Source of the DNA: Dysgonomonas sp. UBA5412
GTDB lineage: Bacteria > Bacteroidota > Bacteroidia > Bacteroidales > Dysgonomonadaceae
Reading direction: 5' to 3'
Assembly (NCBI GenBank): GCA_002409595.1
Contig: DHNQ01000027.1
Coordinates: 62,001-126,000, forward strand
DNA length: 64,000 bases
Program-made: the position numbers and the translations under genes
Notes under the pieces: model-generated
Seen by the model: the letters and a program-made list of their open reading frames with translations, nothing else
Database searches by the model: none
What the model was told of the DNA's origin: nothing
Shown here: positions 18,343 to 27,229 of the stretch, piece by piece
Layout of the letters: every line of letters begins with the position of its first letter
Numbering within the stretch: position 1 is the stretch's first letter

Positions 18343-18376
18343 CAAAGAGCTGTAAAATATTTTACAGCTCTTTTTT
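18343..18376 (+). terminator. Intrinsic terminator of the susC-susD unit
   Basis: The perfect stem AAGAGCTGTAAA / TTTACAGCTCTT has a 4-nt loop and is followed by TTTT. Confidence 0.88.
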
Positions 18377-18464
18377 ATATCATAAAAGAAAACCAGTAAA
18401 AAAAGATCTTATTTATCTATATAATAAATTACTATAAACTCGGATATAACGTAAGAACAAAAAA

Positions 18465-18506
18465 GTAACAAAATAAAAATATACCAAAATTTGTTACCTT
18501 TGTAAC
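18465..18506. promoter_or_regulatory. Promoter region of the S9 peptidase gene with GTAAC/GTTAC repeats
   Basis: A -7 box TACCTTTG lies at 18495-18502. It is embedded in the palindrome GTTAC-CTTT-GTAAC (18493-18506). A further inverted half-site GTAACAAA at 18465-18472 pairs with TTTGTTAC at 18490-18497. A protein bound there would directly cover the promoter. Confidence 0.4.
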
Positions 18507-18584
18507 CTTTTTGAATTATGATATAAAAGTTAGCGCAATCTTGCAAAAACTGACGCCTTGTTAGAATGTAAATTTTTTGAATAT

Positions 18585-20678
18585 ATGAAATACAAATCTA
18601 TTATGGCATTACTTATGGGTGCTACAATGCTTGCCTGCAACACAGCAGAGAAAAAAACAGAGACTGACAAGGGAGATCCGATCATCGGAAAAGCATCTCC
18701 TGAAATCGAAAATGGGATAATGACCCCTGAGGTACTTTACAGCTTTGGCAGAGTAAGTGACGTGCAGGTGTCACCCGACAAGTCGAAAATTCTGTACGGA
18801 GTTACTTATGTAAGTATCGAACAAAACAAAACGAACAGAGAGCTATTCACTGTAAACATTGATGGCTCGGACAAAAAACAAATCACCGAAACTCCCAAAA
18901 GTGAAAACAATGCTGTTTGGATAAATGGTGGGAATAAAATCGCATTTCTAAGTAGTGAAAGCGGTTCTATGCAGATATGGGAAATGAATGCTAACGGATC
19001 GGGTCGTAAACAAATAAGCGATATCGAGGGAGGTGTAAATGGGTTCTCATACTCTCCTGACGAAAAGAAAGTCATGTACATAAAGAATGTAAAATATGGA
19101 GAACATACGGTAGACGTATATCCGGATCTGCCTAAAGCTTCGGGACGTATCATCGACGATCTTATGTATAAGCATTGGGATCAGTGGGTAGAAGAAATAC
19201 CACATACATTTGTTGCCGACTATGATGGTGCAAAACTGACTAATGACACGGATATACTCAACGGAGAGCCATACGAAAGTCCGATGTTACCTTTTGGAGG
19301 AACGGAGCAAATAGCATGGAGTCCGGATAGCAAAACAATAGCTTATACCTGCCGCAAGAAGAAAGGTGTGGAATATGCCTTGTCAACCAACTCTGACATA
19401 TATTTATACAATATAGAAACAAAAGAAACTCAAAATCTGACAGAAAGTATGATGGGCTACGATATCAACCCTGTATTTTCGCCCGATGGTAAATATATTG
19501 CATGGCAAAGTATGGAGCGTGATGGATACGAATCGGACAAAAACCGTATGTTTGTCATGAACCTTGCTACAAAAGAAAAAATATATGTGACAGAAAAATT
19601 CGATTATAATACCGATTATTTGGCATGGAACGATAACGAAAGCATTTATTTTATATCTTGTGTAGAAGCCAAAACTCATATTTTCAAAGCTTTCATACAC
19701 ACAAAAGAAATCAATCAGATCACCAAGGGTGACTTCGATTACGAATCGTTTGGCATAACCGGCGACAAACTGGTTGCGTTACGCCATTCTCTGTCAGCAC
19801 CAAATGAAATATATGCTGTCAATCCAACAACCGGAGAGGCTACCGATATAAGTCTTGAAAATAAAGATATACTGAACCAATTGAAAATGGGTAAGGTGGA
19901 AGAACGTTGGATCACAACAACTGACAACAAGAAAATGTTGACTTGGGTTGTCTATCCGCCAAACTTTGATCCGAATAAAAAATATCCTGCAATATTATAT
20001 TGTCAGGGAGGACCTCAAAGCACCGTAAGCCAATTTTGGTCGTATCGTTGGAACTTGCAGATGATGGCTGCAAATGGTTATATCATTGTTGCCCCAAATC
20101 GTAGAGGATTGCCCGGATTTGGTCAGGAATGGTTGGAACAGATCAGCAAAGACTATGGTGGTCAGAATATGAAAGATTATCTTACTGCAATAGATACATT
20201 AGCTAAAGAGCCATTTGTGGATGAAAGCAAATTGGGTTGTACAGGAGCAAGCTACGGCGGATTCTCCACTTATTGGTTAGCAGGCAATCACAACAAACGC
20301 TTCAAAGCTTTTCTGGCTCATGCCGGTATCTTCAATCTGGAAGCTCAATATCTGGAAACTGAAGAAATGTGGTTTGCCAATTGGGATCTTGGAGGCTCGT
20401 TTTGGGATAGGAACAATTCTATCGCTCAACGCTCTTATGCCAACTCACCGCATAAGTTTATAGACAAATGGGATACTCCGATAATGATTACTCATGGAGA
20501 GCTGGACTATCGTATCTTGGCTTCGCAAGGAATGATGGCATTCAATGCTGCTAAGCTGAAAGGAATACCTACACGTATGCTGATCTTCCCTAACGAGAAT
20601 CACTGGATATCTCAACCTCAAAACGGAATATTATTTCAACGTGAATTTGCCCATTGGTTTGATACATTCTTGAAATAA
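18585..20678 (+). CDS. S9-family dipeptidyl-peptidase lipoprotein (DPP5-like)
   Basis: A prolyl-oligopeptidase-family serine peptidase of 697 residues. The signal peptide ends in a lipobox (ATMLAC), so the enzyme is membrane-anchored in the periplasm or on the surface. An N-terminal beta-propeller with WD-like repeats (VQVSPDKSKILYG, FSYSPDEKKVMY, IAWSPDSKTIAYT, PVFSPDGKYIAW) precedes the alpha/beta hydrolase domain. The catalytic triad is Ser556 in GASYGGF, Asp641 in HGELDYR and His673 in NENHW. It resembles periplasmic DPP5 of Porphyromonas and Bacteroides, which trims dipeptides from oligopeptides. The start is ATG 18585 rather than the in-frame ATG at 18558, to keep the signal peptide terminal. 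It follows a SusC/SusD pair, but behind a terminator and with its own promoter. Confidence 0.92.
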   Translation: MKYKSIMALLMGATMLACNTAEKKTETDKGDPIIGKASPEIENGIMTPEVLYSFGRVSDVQVSPDKSKILYGVTYVSIEQNKTNRELFTVNIDGSDKKQITETPKSENNAVWINGGNKIAFLSSESGSMQIWEMNANGSGRKQISDIEGGVNGFSYSPDEKKVMYIKNVKYGEHTVDVYPDLPKASGRIIDDLMYKHWDQWVEEIPHTFVADYDGAKLTNDTDILNGEPYESPMLPFGGTEQIAWSPDSKTIAYTCRKKKGVEYALSTNSDIYLYNIETKETQNLTESMMGYDINPVFSPDGKYIAWQSMERDGYESDKNRMFVMNLATKEKIYVTEKFDYNTDYLAWNDNESIYFISCVEAKTHIFKAFIHTKEINQITKGDFDYESFGITGDKLVALRHSLSAPNEIYAVNPTTGEATDISLENKDILNQLKMGKVEERWITTTDNKKMLTWVVYPPNFDPNKKYPAILYCQGGPQSTVSQFWSYRWNLQMMAANGYIIVAPNRRGLPGFGQEWLEQISKDYGGQNMKDYLTAIDTLAKEPFVDESKLGCTGASYGGFSTYWLAGNHNKRFKAFLAHAGIFNLEAQYLETEEMWFANWDLGGSFWDRNNSIAQRSYANSPHKFIDKWDTPIMITHGELDYRILASQGMMAFNAAKLKGIPTRMLIFPNENHWISQPQNGILFQREFAHWFDTFLK

Positions 20679-20696
20679 ACAAACCTACTATAAATT

Positions 20697-20728
20697 AAAA
20701 AAGCCTATCCAAATCGGATAGGCTTTTT
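20697..20728. terminator. Bidirectional terminator between the S9 peptidase and dihydroxyacetone kinase genes
   Basis: The stem AAAAAGCCTATCC / GGATAGGCTTTTT has a 5-nt loop and is symmetric, with T-runs in both orientations between two convergent genes. Confidence 0.88.
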
Positions 20729-20752
20729 CTATATAAAGAGAAAAAAGACATT

Positions 20753-22378
20753 CTATTTTGCCAGACTTTCAAAAACCCTAGCCATCGCTTCTGCACCCGG
20801 ATCAGGAATACCCGATAATAACTCTTCGGGAACATAAGAAGATCGACCGAAATGAGTCTTCTTTATGTTCTTAGTATTGTCAGCACCCTTGCGGGCTGCA
20901 TTGGCAGCTTCCTGCAAAGAGCCTCCTTGTGCCAATGTTTCGAAAGCCGGTTCCAGTGAATCTATCATTGTGCGATCGCCTAATTTTGCACCGCCATATT
21001 GTTTCATTTTGTCCAAACCGCCTAAAAGAGCCTTGCCCCAATCGTTTGTTTCTTCATATACATTCGCCGCTCCGGTAAACATGATCGACATAAGCACCCC
21101 GCTAGATCCTCCTGCCTCACGAGAAAAGATACGGCCGATAGATTCTAACAGTTCCTTTCCATTCTTATATGGTAGCTTGTCAGACAGAGACAATATAGTC
21201 TTGGATGCTAAAGCAAATGTAGCTCCGGCATCACCATCGCCCACTTTGGCATCGAGGCTATTAATATCGTGTTCGATAGCAATAAAAGCCTTAGCTGCCT
21301 TTTCTACTAAAGAGCGGGCAGGAGTATTTTCAGAAGGCTTGTACGGCAACATCTCTGTCAGAACAGGAGAAGTTATGCTTGCAGGCTCAGCAAAACGATG
21401 AGCGTTGATCCATGCAGCAGGTTCTGCGTCGGCAAGCAAAGCTTTTTCTATTTCATCAGTCAACTTCAATGCCGATAAAGAGAAGCCGGACATATTAAGA
21501 GCCGTCATAAATGATGACGGACCTACAATATATTTCACCTTCTTAGCCAAAGTAGTCTTTCTGAATGCGTTTACCAATATATTCATTTCTATTGGAGTCA
21601 CTGTTCCCAGATTATTGATCAGAATAGCATATTCCGCGTTAGCATCCGTCAATTGACTATTCAAACGATCGGCTGTTAATTGCATCAACTGATCGGCATT
21701 TGTATATTTTACAATTTCCGCACCGGGTTCGCCATGTATACCCAAACCTAATTCAGCCTGAGTTTCATTTAATCTCGATTCTCCTTCTCTTCCAAAGATT
21801 TGACATTCGGTAAGAGCCAACCCTATTGAAGCAGTATTATCTGCGACCAAACGGGCTATACGGGCAACCTCTTCGAGCGGCTTTCCCTCAGCAGCAAGTT
21901 GTCCTGCGATTTTATGTACAAATAAAGTTCCGGCAATACCTCTCTTTTTCACATCGCTACCGAGAGCAATATCATCGCCTACGGTTATTGTCTCTACTTT
22001 ATATCCTAAGGCTCTGGCTTGCTCTACTGCCAAACCAAAATTGAGCCGGTCGCCGGTATAATTCTTTATGATAAGCAGACATCCGGCATCACCCGTAACA
22101 GCCATAATAGCCGACAATACAGCATCGACGGTCGGTGAAGCAAATATATCTCCGCAAACGGCTGCGGTGAGCATGCCTTCTCCTACGAAACCTGCATGTG
22201 TGGGTTCATGTCCCGATCCTCCACCCGATACGAGTGCTACACGAGATTTGTCCCAATCTTTGCGGACTACAACTCGTATTTCGGGAAAGCTGTCAAGCTT
22301 AGCCAACTTATCATTTGCCAACAATCCATCAATGGATTCACTGACTATGTCTTGTGTTTGATTAATAAATGCTTTCAT
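20753..22378 (-). CDS. ATP-dependent dihydroxyacetone kinase, fused DhaK-DhaL
   Basis: The 541-residue protein phosphorylates dihydroxyacetone to DHAP in the cytosol. The N-terminal DhaK domain (1 to about 330) shows GGGSGHEPTHAGFVG, CGDIFASP, KNYTGDRLNF and H215 in GLGIHGEPGAE, the His that binds dihydroxyacetone covalently. The C-terminal DhaL nucleotide-binding domain (about 355-541) shows DAKVGDGDAGATFA and GGSSGVLMSIMFTG. The fusion marks the ATP-using type rather than the PTS-dependent DhaKLM system, and no DhaM or DhaR gene is nearby. It begins 24 bp after the end of nfo, so co-transcription with the repair gene is likely but functionally unexplained. The product feeds the aldolase reaction encoded at 11.2 kb. 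Confidence 0.95.
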   Translation of the reverse strand: MKAFINQTQDIVSESIDGLLANDKLAKLDSFPEIRVVVRKDWDKSRVALVSGGGSGHEPTHAGFVGEGMLTAAVCGDIFASPTVDAVLSAIMAVTGDAGCLLIIKNYTGDRLNFGLAVEQARALGYKVETITVGDDIALGSDVKKRGIAGTLFVHKIAGQLAAEGKPLEEVARIARLVADNTASIGLALTECQIFGREGESRLNETQAELGLGIHGEPGAEIVKYTNADQLMQLTADRLNSQLTDANAEYAILINNLGTVTPIEMNILVNAFRKTTLAKKVKYIVGPSSFMTALNMSGFSLSALKLTDEIEKALLADAEPAAWINAHRFAEPASITSPVLTEMLPYKPSENTPARSLVEKAAKAFIAIEHDINSLDAKVGDGDAGATFALASKTILSLSDKLPYKNGKELLESIGRIFSREAGGSSGVLMSIMFTGAANVYEETNDWGKALLGGLDKMKQYGGAKLGDRTMIDSLEPAFETLAQGGSLQEAANAARKGADNTKNIKKTHFGRSSYVPEELLSGIPDPGAEAMARVFESLAK

Positions 22379-22402
22379 GACAATTGGTATTTTGATATTA
22401 TA

Positions 22403-23236
22403 TTATTCTGTATATGCTTTGCGAAGAAGGTCGATTTCTTGAGCATAGCCATCTAATTCGTTTGGTGTTTCAAGATAGAAAGGCAGATGACATAATCGGG
22501 GATGGTTTATTATCTTCACAAAGGTGGGTAGCCCGATACTCCCTTCTCCTATTTTTTGATGTCGGTCTTTATGACTCTTAAACGGATTCATGCTATCATT
22601 GAGATGTATGGCATGCAGACGATCGAGTCCTATCGTTTTGTCAAAATCGGCAAGAACGCCTTCCAAATCATTTACGATATCATATCCGGCATCATAAATA
22701 TGGCAGGTATCAAGACAAACTCCTATTTTTTCCTTGCACTTTACTCCATCAATAATCAATCTCAATTCTTCGAAAGTACGTCCGACTTCACTTCCTTTTC
22801 CCGCCATCGTTTCAAGTAAAACGATAGTAGTTTGATCAGGGAGCATAACAGCGTTAAGTCCTTCGATAATGAAATTTATACCAACGTCAACTCCTTGTCC
22901 GGTATGACTACCGGGGTGGAAATTATATAAATGGCAGGGTAAGAGTTTCATTCGAGCCAAATCATCAGCCATCATTTCCTGTGCAAACTTACGCGTTTTA
23001 GGATCTGATGAACAGAGATTCAGTGTATAAGGAGCATGTGCCAACAAAGGAGCAAAATTATGTTCCTTTACCAAAGCGGATAATGCTTCTGCATCTTTAG
23101 GATCAATAGCCTTGGCTGAACCTCCTCGCGGATTACGGGTAAAAAACTGAAATGTATTTGCTTTTATCTTTAAAGCATCTCTACCCATAGCTTCGTAGCC
23201 CTTGGATAGAGATAAGTGACATCCTATATTTAGCAT
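22403..23236 (-). CDS. nfo: Endonuclease IV (AP endonuclease)
   Basis: The 277-residue TIM-barrel metalloenzyme cuts 5' to abasic sites in base-excision repair. The reading MLNIGCHLSLSKGYEAMGRDA is the family N-terminus. The zinc-site segments are visible: NFHPGSHTG, LLETMAGKGSEVG (Glu), GVCLDTCHIYDAGYD, LHAIHLNDSMNPFKSHKDRHQKIGEG and FYLETPNE. The length is normal. A -7 box (TATCTTTG on the minus strand, 23255-23262) lies 19 bp upstream. The dihydroxyacetone kinase gene follows after 24 bp. Confidence 0.96.
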   Translation of the reverse strand: MLNIGCHLSLSKGYEAMGRDALKIKANTFQFFTRNPRGGSAKAIDPKDAEALSALVKEHNFAPLLAHAPYTLNLCSSDPKTRKFAQEMMADDLARMKLLPCHLYNFHPGSHTGQGVDVGINFIIEGLNAVMLPDQTTIVLLETMAGKGSEVGRTFEELRLIIDGVKCKEKIGVCLDTCHIYDAGYDIVNDLEGVLADFDKTIGLDRLHAIHLNDSMNPFKSHKDRHQKIGEGSIGLPTFVKIINHPRLCHLPFYLETPNELDGYAQEIDLLRKAYTE

Positions 23237-23254
23237 TGTTGTTGTGTTTTAATT

Positions 23255-23262
23255 CAAAGATA
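23255..23262 (-). promoter_or_regulatory. Predicted nfo promoter -7 box
   Basis: TATCTTTG on the minus strand, 19 bp before the nfo ATG, separates nfo from the upstream nhaA gene. The implied transcript would have an almost absent leader. Confidence 0.45.
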
Positions 23263-23304
23263 AGTAATTATTCTTGTCATTAAAACACAAGCTATGATAA
23301 GTTA

Positions 23305-24477
23305 TTAAAGGTTATGATCATTTAACTCTGAATCTTTCTTCAACACAAAGTTGAGCCAAGTGTAACCTATTATACCGGCAAGAATGGATGTTAGCATAAT
23401 GATCAGTTTCGCAGCATTTTCGATTTCCGGATAGTCAGCGAACGATAGTAATGTGATAAATATGGACATCGTAAAGCCAACACCTCCGATAAGCCCAACA
23501 CCAAATATTTCTTTCCAATTTGTATCTTCAGGCAATTTAGCCATTTTGGTTTTAACACTTAAATAACTAAAGAGTGTAATACCAATCGGTTTTCCAACCA
23601 AAAGCCCAAGTATAATACCCATTGCAAATGGTTCTCCTAATGATTGATCCCATTTACCTTCTATATTGATAGCCATATTTGCTAATGCAAAGATAGGTAG
23701 GATGATATAGGCTACCGGATAATGCAGCCAATTTTGCATTCTTACAGACAAGCAGTTTTTATCATTCTTTCTGAAAGGAATGGTTACAGCCAACAGAATA
23801 CCGGCAAGTGTAGCGTGTACACCTGAGTTTAGCATAAAATACCACATGGCAATACCTCCTATCAGATAGGGGGCTAGGTGTGTGACATTAAATTTCCTAT
23901 TCAACAACAATAAGATAACAAATATACTGAGTGCAAGTGTAAGATATATCCAAGCTAGAGACTCGGTATAGAACAAGACTATAACAATTATCCCCCCAAC
24001 GTCGTCTAATATAGAGAATGCGGTTAAGAAGATTTTAAGACCGAATGGGACTCGTTTGCTAAACAAGGATAGGATGGCTAAAGTAAATGCCAAATCGGTA
24101 GCAATAGGGATACCAAAACCGTTTTGAGTATCTAAGCCCCAGTTGAAATACAGATATATGAGTGCGGGAACAATCATTCCTCCAAGCGCTCCTGAAATAG
24201 GCAATAGGGCGGTGCGCCATGATGAGAGTTCTCCATCTTCTACTTCATTCATAATTTCCAAACCTACCATCATGAAAAAGATAGCCATTAGCCCATCATT
24301 AATCCATTGCGTGATTGTATGTCCGCCAATATCTTTATGCCAGAAATTAAGATAATCATCGCCAACGGTTGCATTTGTTATGAGTAGAGAGGCAAAAGTA
24401 CAGACAAAAAGAAGTAGCCCTCCTGATTTTTCACTTTCTATAAAATCTTTTAATCTATTGGCGACAAGTTTAACCAT
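23305..24477 (-). CDS. nhaA: Na+/H+ antiporter NhaA
   Basis: A 390-residue inner-membrane antiporter that exports Na+ in exchange for H+, with about 11-12 hydrophobic segments. Family landmarks are the N-terminal FIESEKSGGLLLFVCTFASLLITN, FFMMVGLEI, IATDLAFTLAILSLFSKRVP carrying the paired-helix TDLAF motif, FSILDDVGGIIVIVLFYT with the transport Asp-Asp pair, and GKPIGITLFSYLSV. The length equals that of E. coli NhaA. The only good -7 box upstream (24704-24711) implies a leader of about 220 nt. No partner gene is present. Confidence 0.95.
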   Translation of the reverse strand: MVKLVANRLKDFIESEKSGGLLLFVCTFASLLITNATVGDDYLNFWHKDIGGHTITQWINDGLMAIFFMMVGLEIMNEVEDGELSSWRTALLPISGALGGMIVPALIYLYFNWGLDTQNGFGIPIATDLAFTLAILSLFSKRVPFGLKIFLTAFSILDDVGGIIVIVLFYTESLAWIYLTLALSIFVILLLLNRKFNVTHLAPYLIGGIAMWYFMLNSGVHATLAGILLAVTIPFRKNDKNCLSVRMQNWLHYPVAYIILPIFALANMAINIEGKWDQSLGEPFAMGIILGLLVGKPIGITLFSYLSVKTKMAKLPEDTNWKEIFGVGLIGGVGFTMSIFITLLSFADYPEIENAAKLIIMLTSILAGIIGYTWLNFVLKKDSELNDHNL

Positions 24478-24807
24478 AGTTAGCTGAATGTATTATTTTT
24501 TTAATTCTTAAATAAGGAATACTTAGTTGATAACGAACCAATATCTGTCTAGTAATGGTATAAGGTTGTGGAATGTATCTTCAGAAACCAAGAAACAACA
24601 TTTTATATTATAGAAAATCTTGTTTTAACTTTCAAACATCGGATTGCCCAACTCAGAATGAGTTATCATTGAATGATGTATATCAATAAGTATAAACAGA
24701 CTGCAAAGATATAAAAAAAGCAGGAGTTAACAAACTCTAATTTATTAATTGATCTGAAAAACAAAAGGATACCTTTAACTAAAGCATCCTTTTATTATAA
24801 TTATATC
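24478..24807. other. Long leader of nhaA and terminator of ahpF
   Basis: This 330-bp region contains a minus-strand -7 box TATCTTTG at 24704-24711, which would give nhaA a leader of about 220 nt. Within that leader are a hairpin AACTCA-gaa-TGAGTT (24650-24664) and a 14-codon ORF (24625-24669, MITHSELGNPMFES). The ahpF terminator occupies 24763-24792. I recognise no known riboswitch. Confidence 0.5.
24763..24792 (-). terminator. Intrinsic terminator of ahpF
   Basis: AAAAGGAT / ATCCTTTT closes a 14-nt loop. The minus-strand product ends in TTTTGTTTTT, 16 bp beyond the ahpF stop. Confidence 0.7.
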
Positions 24808-26373
24808 TTAATTAGTAACATTCCAGACATTGCCACGTATACGATCTTCAAATGCAGATAAAGAGGCTTTAGCTCCTTCTCCCATTGATATAATAATCTG
24901 TTTGTAAGGAACTGTCGTCACATCTCCTGCTGCGTAAACACCCGACACATTAGTACGGCAATGAGTATCTATTTCGATTTCGCCGAATCGGTTGGTATTA
25001 ACAAAATCTTTGAATACGCCACTGTTTGCCGCCAGACCTATCTGAACAAAGATTCCATCAAGTGAGATAATGCGTTCTTCATCTGTTGCTCTATCTTTAA
25101 CTTTCAATCCGGTAACTTTTTCATTACCGAGAACCTCAGTCGTCTGGGTATTTAATATTATTTCTACATTAGGCAGGCTTCTGGCTTTATTCTGAAGAAC
25201 AGTATCAGCCTTTAGTTCTTCCATAAATTCGAATACGGTAACCTTAGAGCAAATGCCGGCTAAATCTATTGCTGCTTCTATACCCGAATTTCCACCTCCG
25301 ATAACGGCTACATGCTTTCCTTTGTAGAATGGCCCATCGCAATGAGGACAGAAGGCAACCCCTTTTCCGATATATTCAGACTCACCGGGTATATTTAATT
25401 TTCGCCAACTTGCACCGGTAGCTATAATTAATGCAGGAGTAATGAATTGTTCTCCACCATTTACATGAATAAGCTTATTATTATCTTCAACCTTTTCTAC
25501 TTTTTCTACTTTACGATGCTCCAGCAAATCGATAGGATAATCCTGCATATGCTTTTTAAGGTTATTAGACAACCCTTCTCCGGTAGTCTTACTTACCGAT
25601 ATAAGGTTCTCTATACCGACAGTTTCTTTAACCTGTCCTCCGATACGTTCTGCCAACAATCCAACCTTCAAGCCTTTGCGTGCTGAATATATAGCAGCCG
25701 AACAACCTGCAGGTCCGCCACCGATTACGATAACATCATATTTTTTAACTTCACCACCGGACGATGAAGTCTCCGATCCATACTTATCTTCTAGTTTAGC
25801 CAACAATTCAGCAAAGTCACCTCTACCTACATGTATAAGTTTACCATCGGCAAAAACTGCAGGAACTCCTTGTAATTTTAAAGCATCTACTTCTTCTTGA
25901 TTGATAGCACCATCAACCATTTCGTGACTTATATCGGGATTCGATATTGCCATTATATTAAGTGCCTGCACTATATCCGGACAGTTGGTACAAGTTAAAG
26001 AAACATAAGTGGTCAATTTGATAGGACCTTTCAAGGCTTTAACTCTGTTTAAGATAAATCCGTCAGGAATATTTTTCCCTTTACCATCACTATTTAATAT
26101 CGCTAAGAGTAAAGATGTAAATTCGTGTCCGTTTGGTATCCCTCTAAATTTTATACCTGTATCTACTCCATCTTTTAAGATCGAAAATTCCAATCCGTTA
26201 CCTTCACTTATCTGATTTGACAGTTTGGGTGAACAGGCAACAACATCTGCCAAAAGCTCTAATAGTTCGGTACGACTTTCATGCTGTTCCGAAACTTTTA
26301 TATCAAATGTATATTGAGATTTTAGATCTGCAAAAAGAGACTGTAATTGTTCTTTCAACGATGTATCTAACAT
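24808..26373 (-). CDS. ahpF: Alkyl hydroperoxide reductase subunit F
   Basis: The 521-residue FAD- and NADH-dependent disulfide reductase recharges AhpC. The N-terminal tandem thioredoxin-fold domain carries C128-T-N-C131 (SLTCTNCPD). A FAD-binding GGGPAGCSAAIYSARKG at about residues 215-232 and an NAD-binding GGGNSGIEAAIDLAG flank the second redox pair, C342-P-H-C345 (FCPHCDGPFYKGK). Electrons run NADH to FAD, then C342/C345, then C128/C131, then AhpC. It follows ahpC by 60 bp, but a terminator hairpin lies in that gap, so it is probably expressed at a lower level than ahpC. Confidence 0.97.
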   Translation of the reverse strand: MLDTSLKEQLQSLFADLKSQYTFDIKVSEQHESRTELLELLADVVACSPKLSNQISEGNGLEFSILKDGVDTGIKFRGIPNGHEFTSLLLAILNSDGKGKNIPDGFILNRVKALKGPIKLTTYVSLTCTNCPDIVQALNIMAISNPDISHEMVDGAINQEEVDALKLQGVPAVFADGKLIHVGRGDFAELLAKLEDKYGSETSSSGGEVKKYDVIVIGGGPAGCSAAIYSARKGLKVGLLAERIGGQVKETVGIENLISVSKTTGEGLSNNLKKHMQDYPIDLLEHRKVEKVEKVEDNNKLIHVNGGEQFITPALIIATGASWRKLNIPGESEYIGKGVAFCPHCDGPFYKGKHVAVIGGGNSGIEAAIDLAGICSKVTVFEFMEELKADTVLQNKARSLPNVEIILNTQTTEVLGNEKVTGLKVKDRATDEERIISLDGIFVQIGLAANSGVFKDFVNTNRFGEIEIDTHCRTNVSGVYAAGDVTTVPYKQIIISMGEGAKASLSAFEDRIRGNVWNVTN

Positions 26374-26393
26374 ATTTTATTCTGTATAAATTA

Positions 26394-26422
26394 TAAAAAA
26401 AGACCGGCTTCAGACCGGTCTT
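26394..26422 (-). terminator. Hairpin terminator between ahpC and ahpF
   Basis: The minus strand reads AAGACCGG-loop-CCGGTCTT followed by TTTTTT. It lies after the ahpC stop and before the ahpF start, so it should act as a partial terminator within the operon. Confidence 0.8.
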
Positions 26423-26433
26423 AAATTCTTTAC

Positions 26434-27000
26434 TTAAATTTTACCAACCAAGTCTATACTAGGCTTCAAAGTCTGTTCTCCTTTTTTCCATTTAGCAGGA
26501 CAAACTTCACCGTCGTGAGTTGCAACAAATTGAGCTGCCTCAACTTTACGTACCAATTCGTCTGCATTACGTCCGATACCATTATCATGAATTTCGGCAA
26601 TCTTAACTTGTCCTTCAGGGTTTATCAAGAACGTACCTCTATAAGCCATTCCTTCTTCTTCGATCATCACACCAAATGCGCGGCTAAGAACACCTACTGT
26701 ATCTGCTAACATAGGATATTTAATCTTACGAATGCTTTCTGACGCATCATGCCATGCTTTGTGTACGAAATGAGAATCAGTACTTACTGAGTAAACCTCA
26801 ACACCCATTGCTTGCAATTGATCGTATTTTTCAGCAACGTCTACAAGTTCAGTCGGACAAACAAATGTAAAGTCGGCAGGATAGAAGAAAAATATTGCCC
26901 ATTTTCCTTTTACATCTTCGTGAGATATAGTCTTAAAATCGCCATTGTGATAAGCTTGTACTTTAAATTCTGGTAATTGTAAATTAATGATTGGTTGCAT
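26434..27000 (-). CDS. ahpC: Alkyl hydroperoxide reductase subunit C (peroxiredoxin)
   Basis: The 188-residue typical 2-Cys peroxiredoxin reduces H2O2, organic peroxides and peroxynitrite. The peroxidatic cysteine is C48 in DFTFVCPTE and the resolving one is C167 in HDGEVCPAKW. The segment YRGTFLINPEGQVKIAEIHDNGIGRNADE is diagnostic. Length and start agree with enterobacterial and Bacteroides AhpC. It has a consensus Bacteroidota promoter 52 bp upstream. It is followed by a terminator hairpin and then ahpF. An OxyR would be the expected regulator, but the divergent LysR gene does not look like OxyR. Confidence 0.97.
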   Translation of the reverse strand: MQPIINLQLPEFKVQAYHNGDFKTISHEDVKGKWAIFFFYPADFTFVCPTELVDVAEKYDQLQAMGVEVYSVSTDSHFVHKAWHDASESIRKIKYPMLADTVGVLSRAFGVMIEEEGMAYRGTFLINPEGQVKIAEIHDNGIGRNADELVRKVEAAQFVATHDGEVCPAKWKKGEQTLKPSIDLVGKI

Positions 27001-27051
27001 AATAACTGTTTTTTATATTAATATTAAAAGATAAATTTCATTTATAACAAT

Positions 27052-27083
27052 GCAAATGTATATAGTTTTTATTTATAAACAAA
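27052..27083 (-). promoter_or_regulatory. ahpC promoter (consensus TTTG-N20-TAnnTTTG)
   Basis: On the minus strand a -33 TTTG (27083-27080) and a -7 TACATTTG (27059-27052) are separated by 20 bp, an excellent match to the Bacteroidota housekeeping promoter. Confidence 0.7.
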
Positions 27084-27229
27084 AACATCGAATATAAATT
27101 ATATCTATAACTAAGAAATAATTATACAAATAAACTATTACATATTTACATCATAAAGAATGTAACATATTAAAGAATAAACTCTTTTCTTTATAAACAA
27201 GGTTAGAATTAAGCTTAAATTTAAATTTG

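Noticed and set aside
20865..21401. 178-codon plus-strand ORF antisense to the dihydroxyacetone kinase gene
   Set aside because: It is a shadow of a strongly supported DhaL domain on the other strand with a low-complexity Ser/Ala/Pro-rich sequence.
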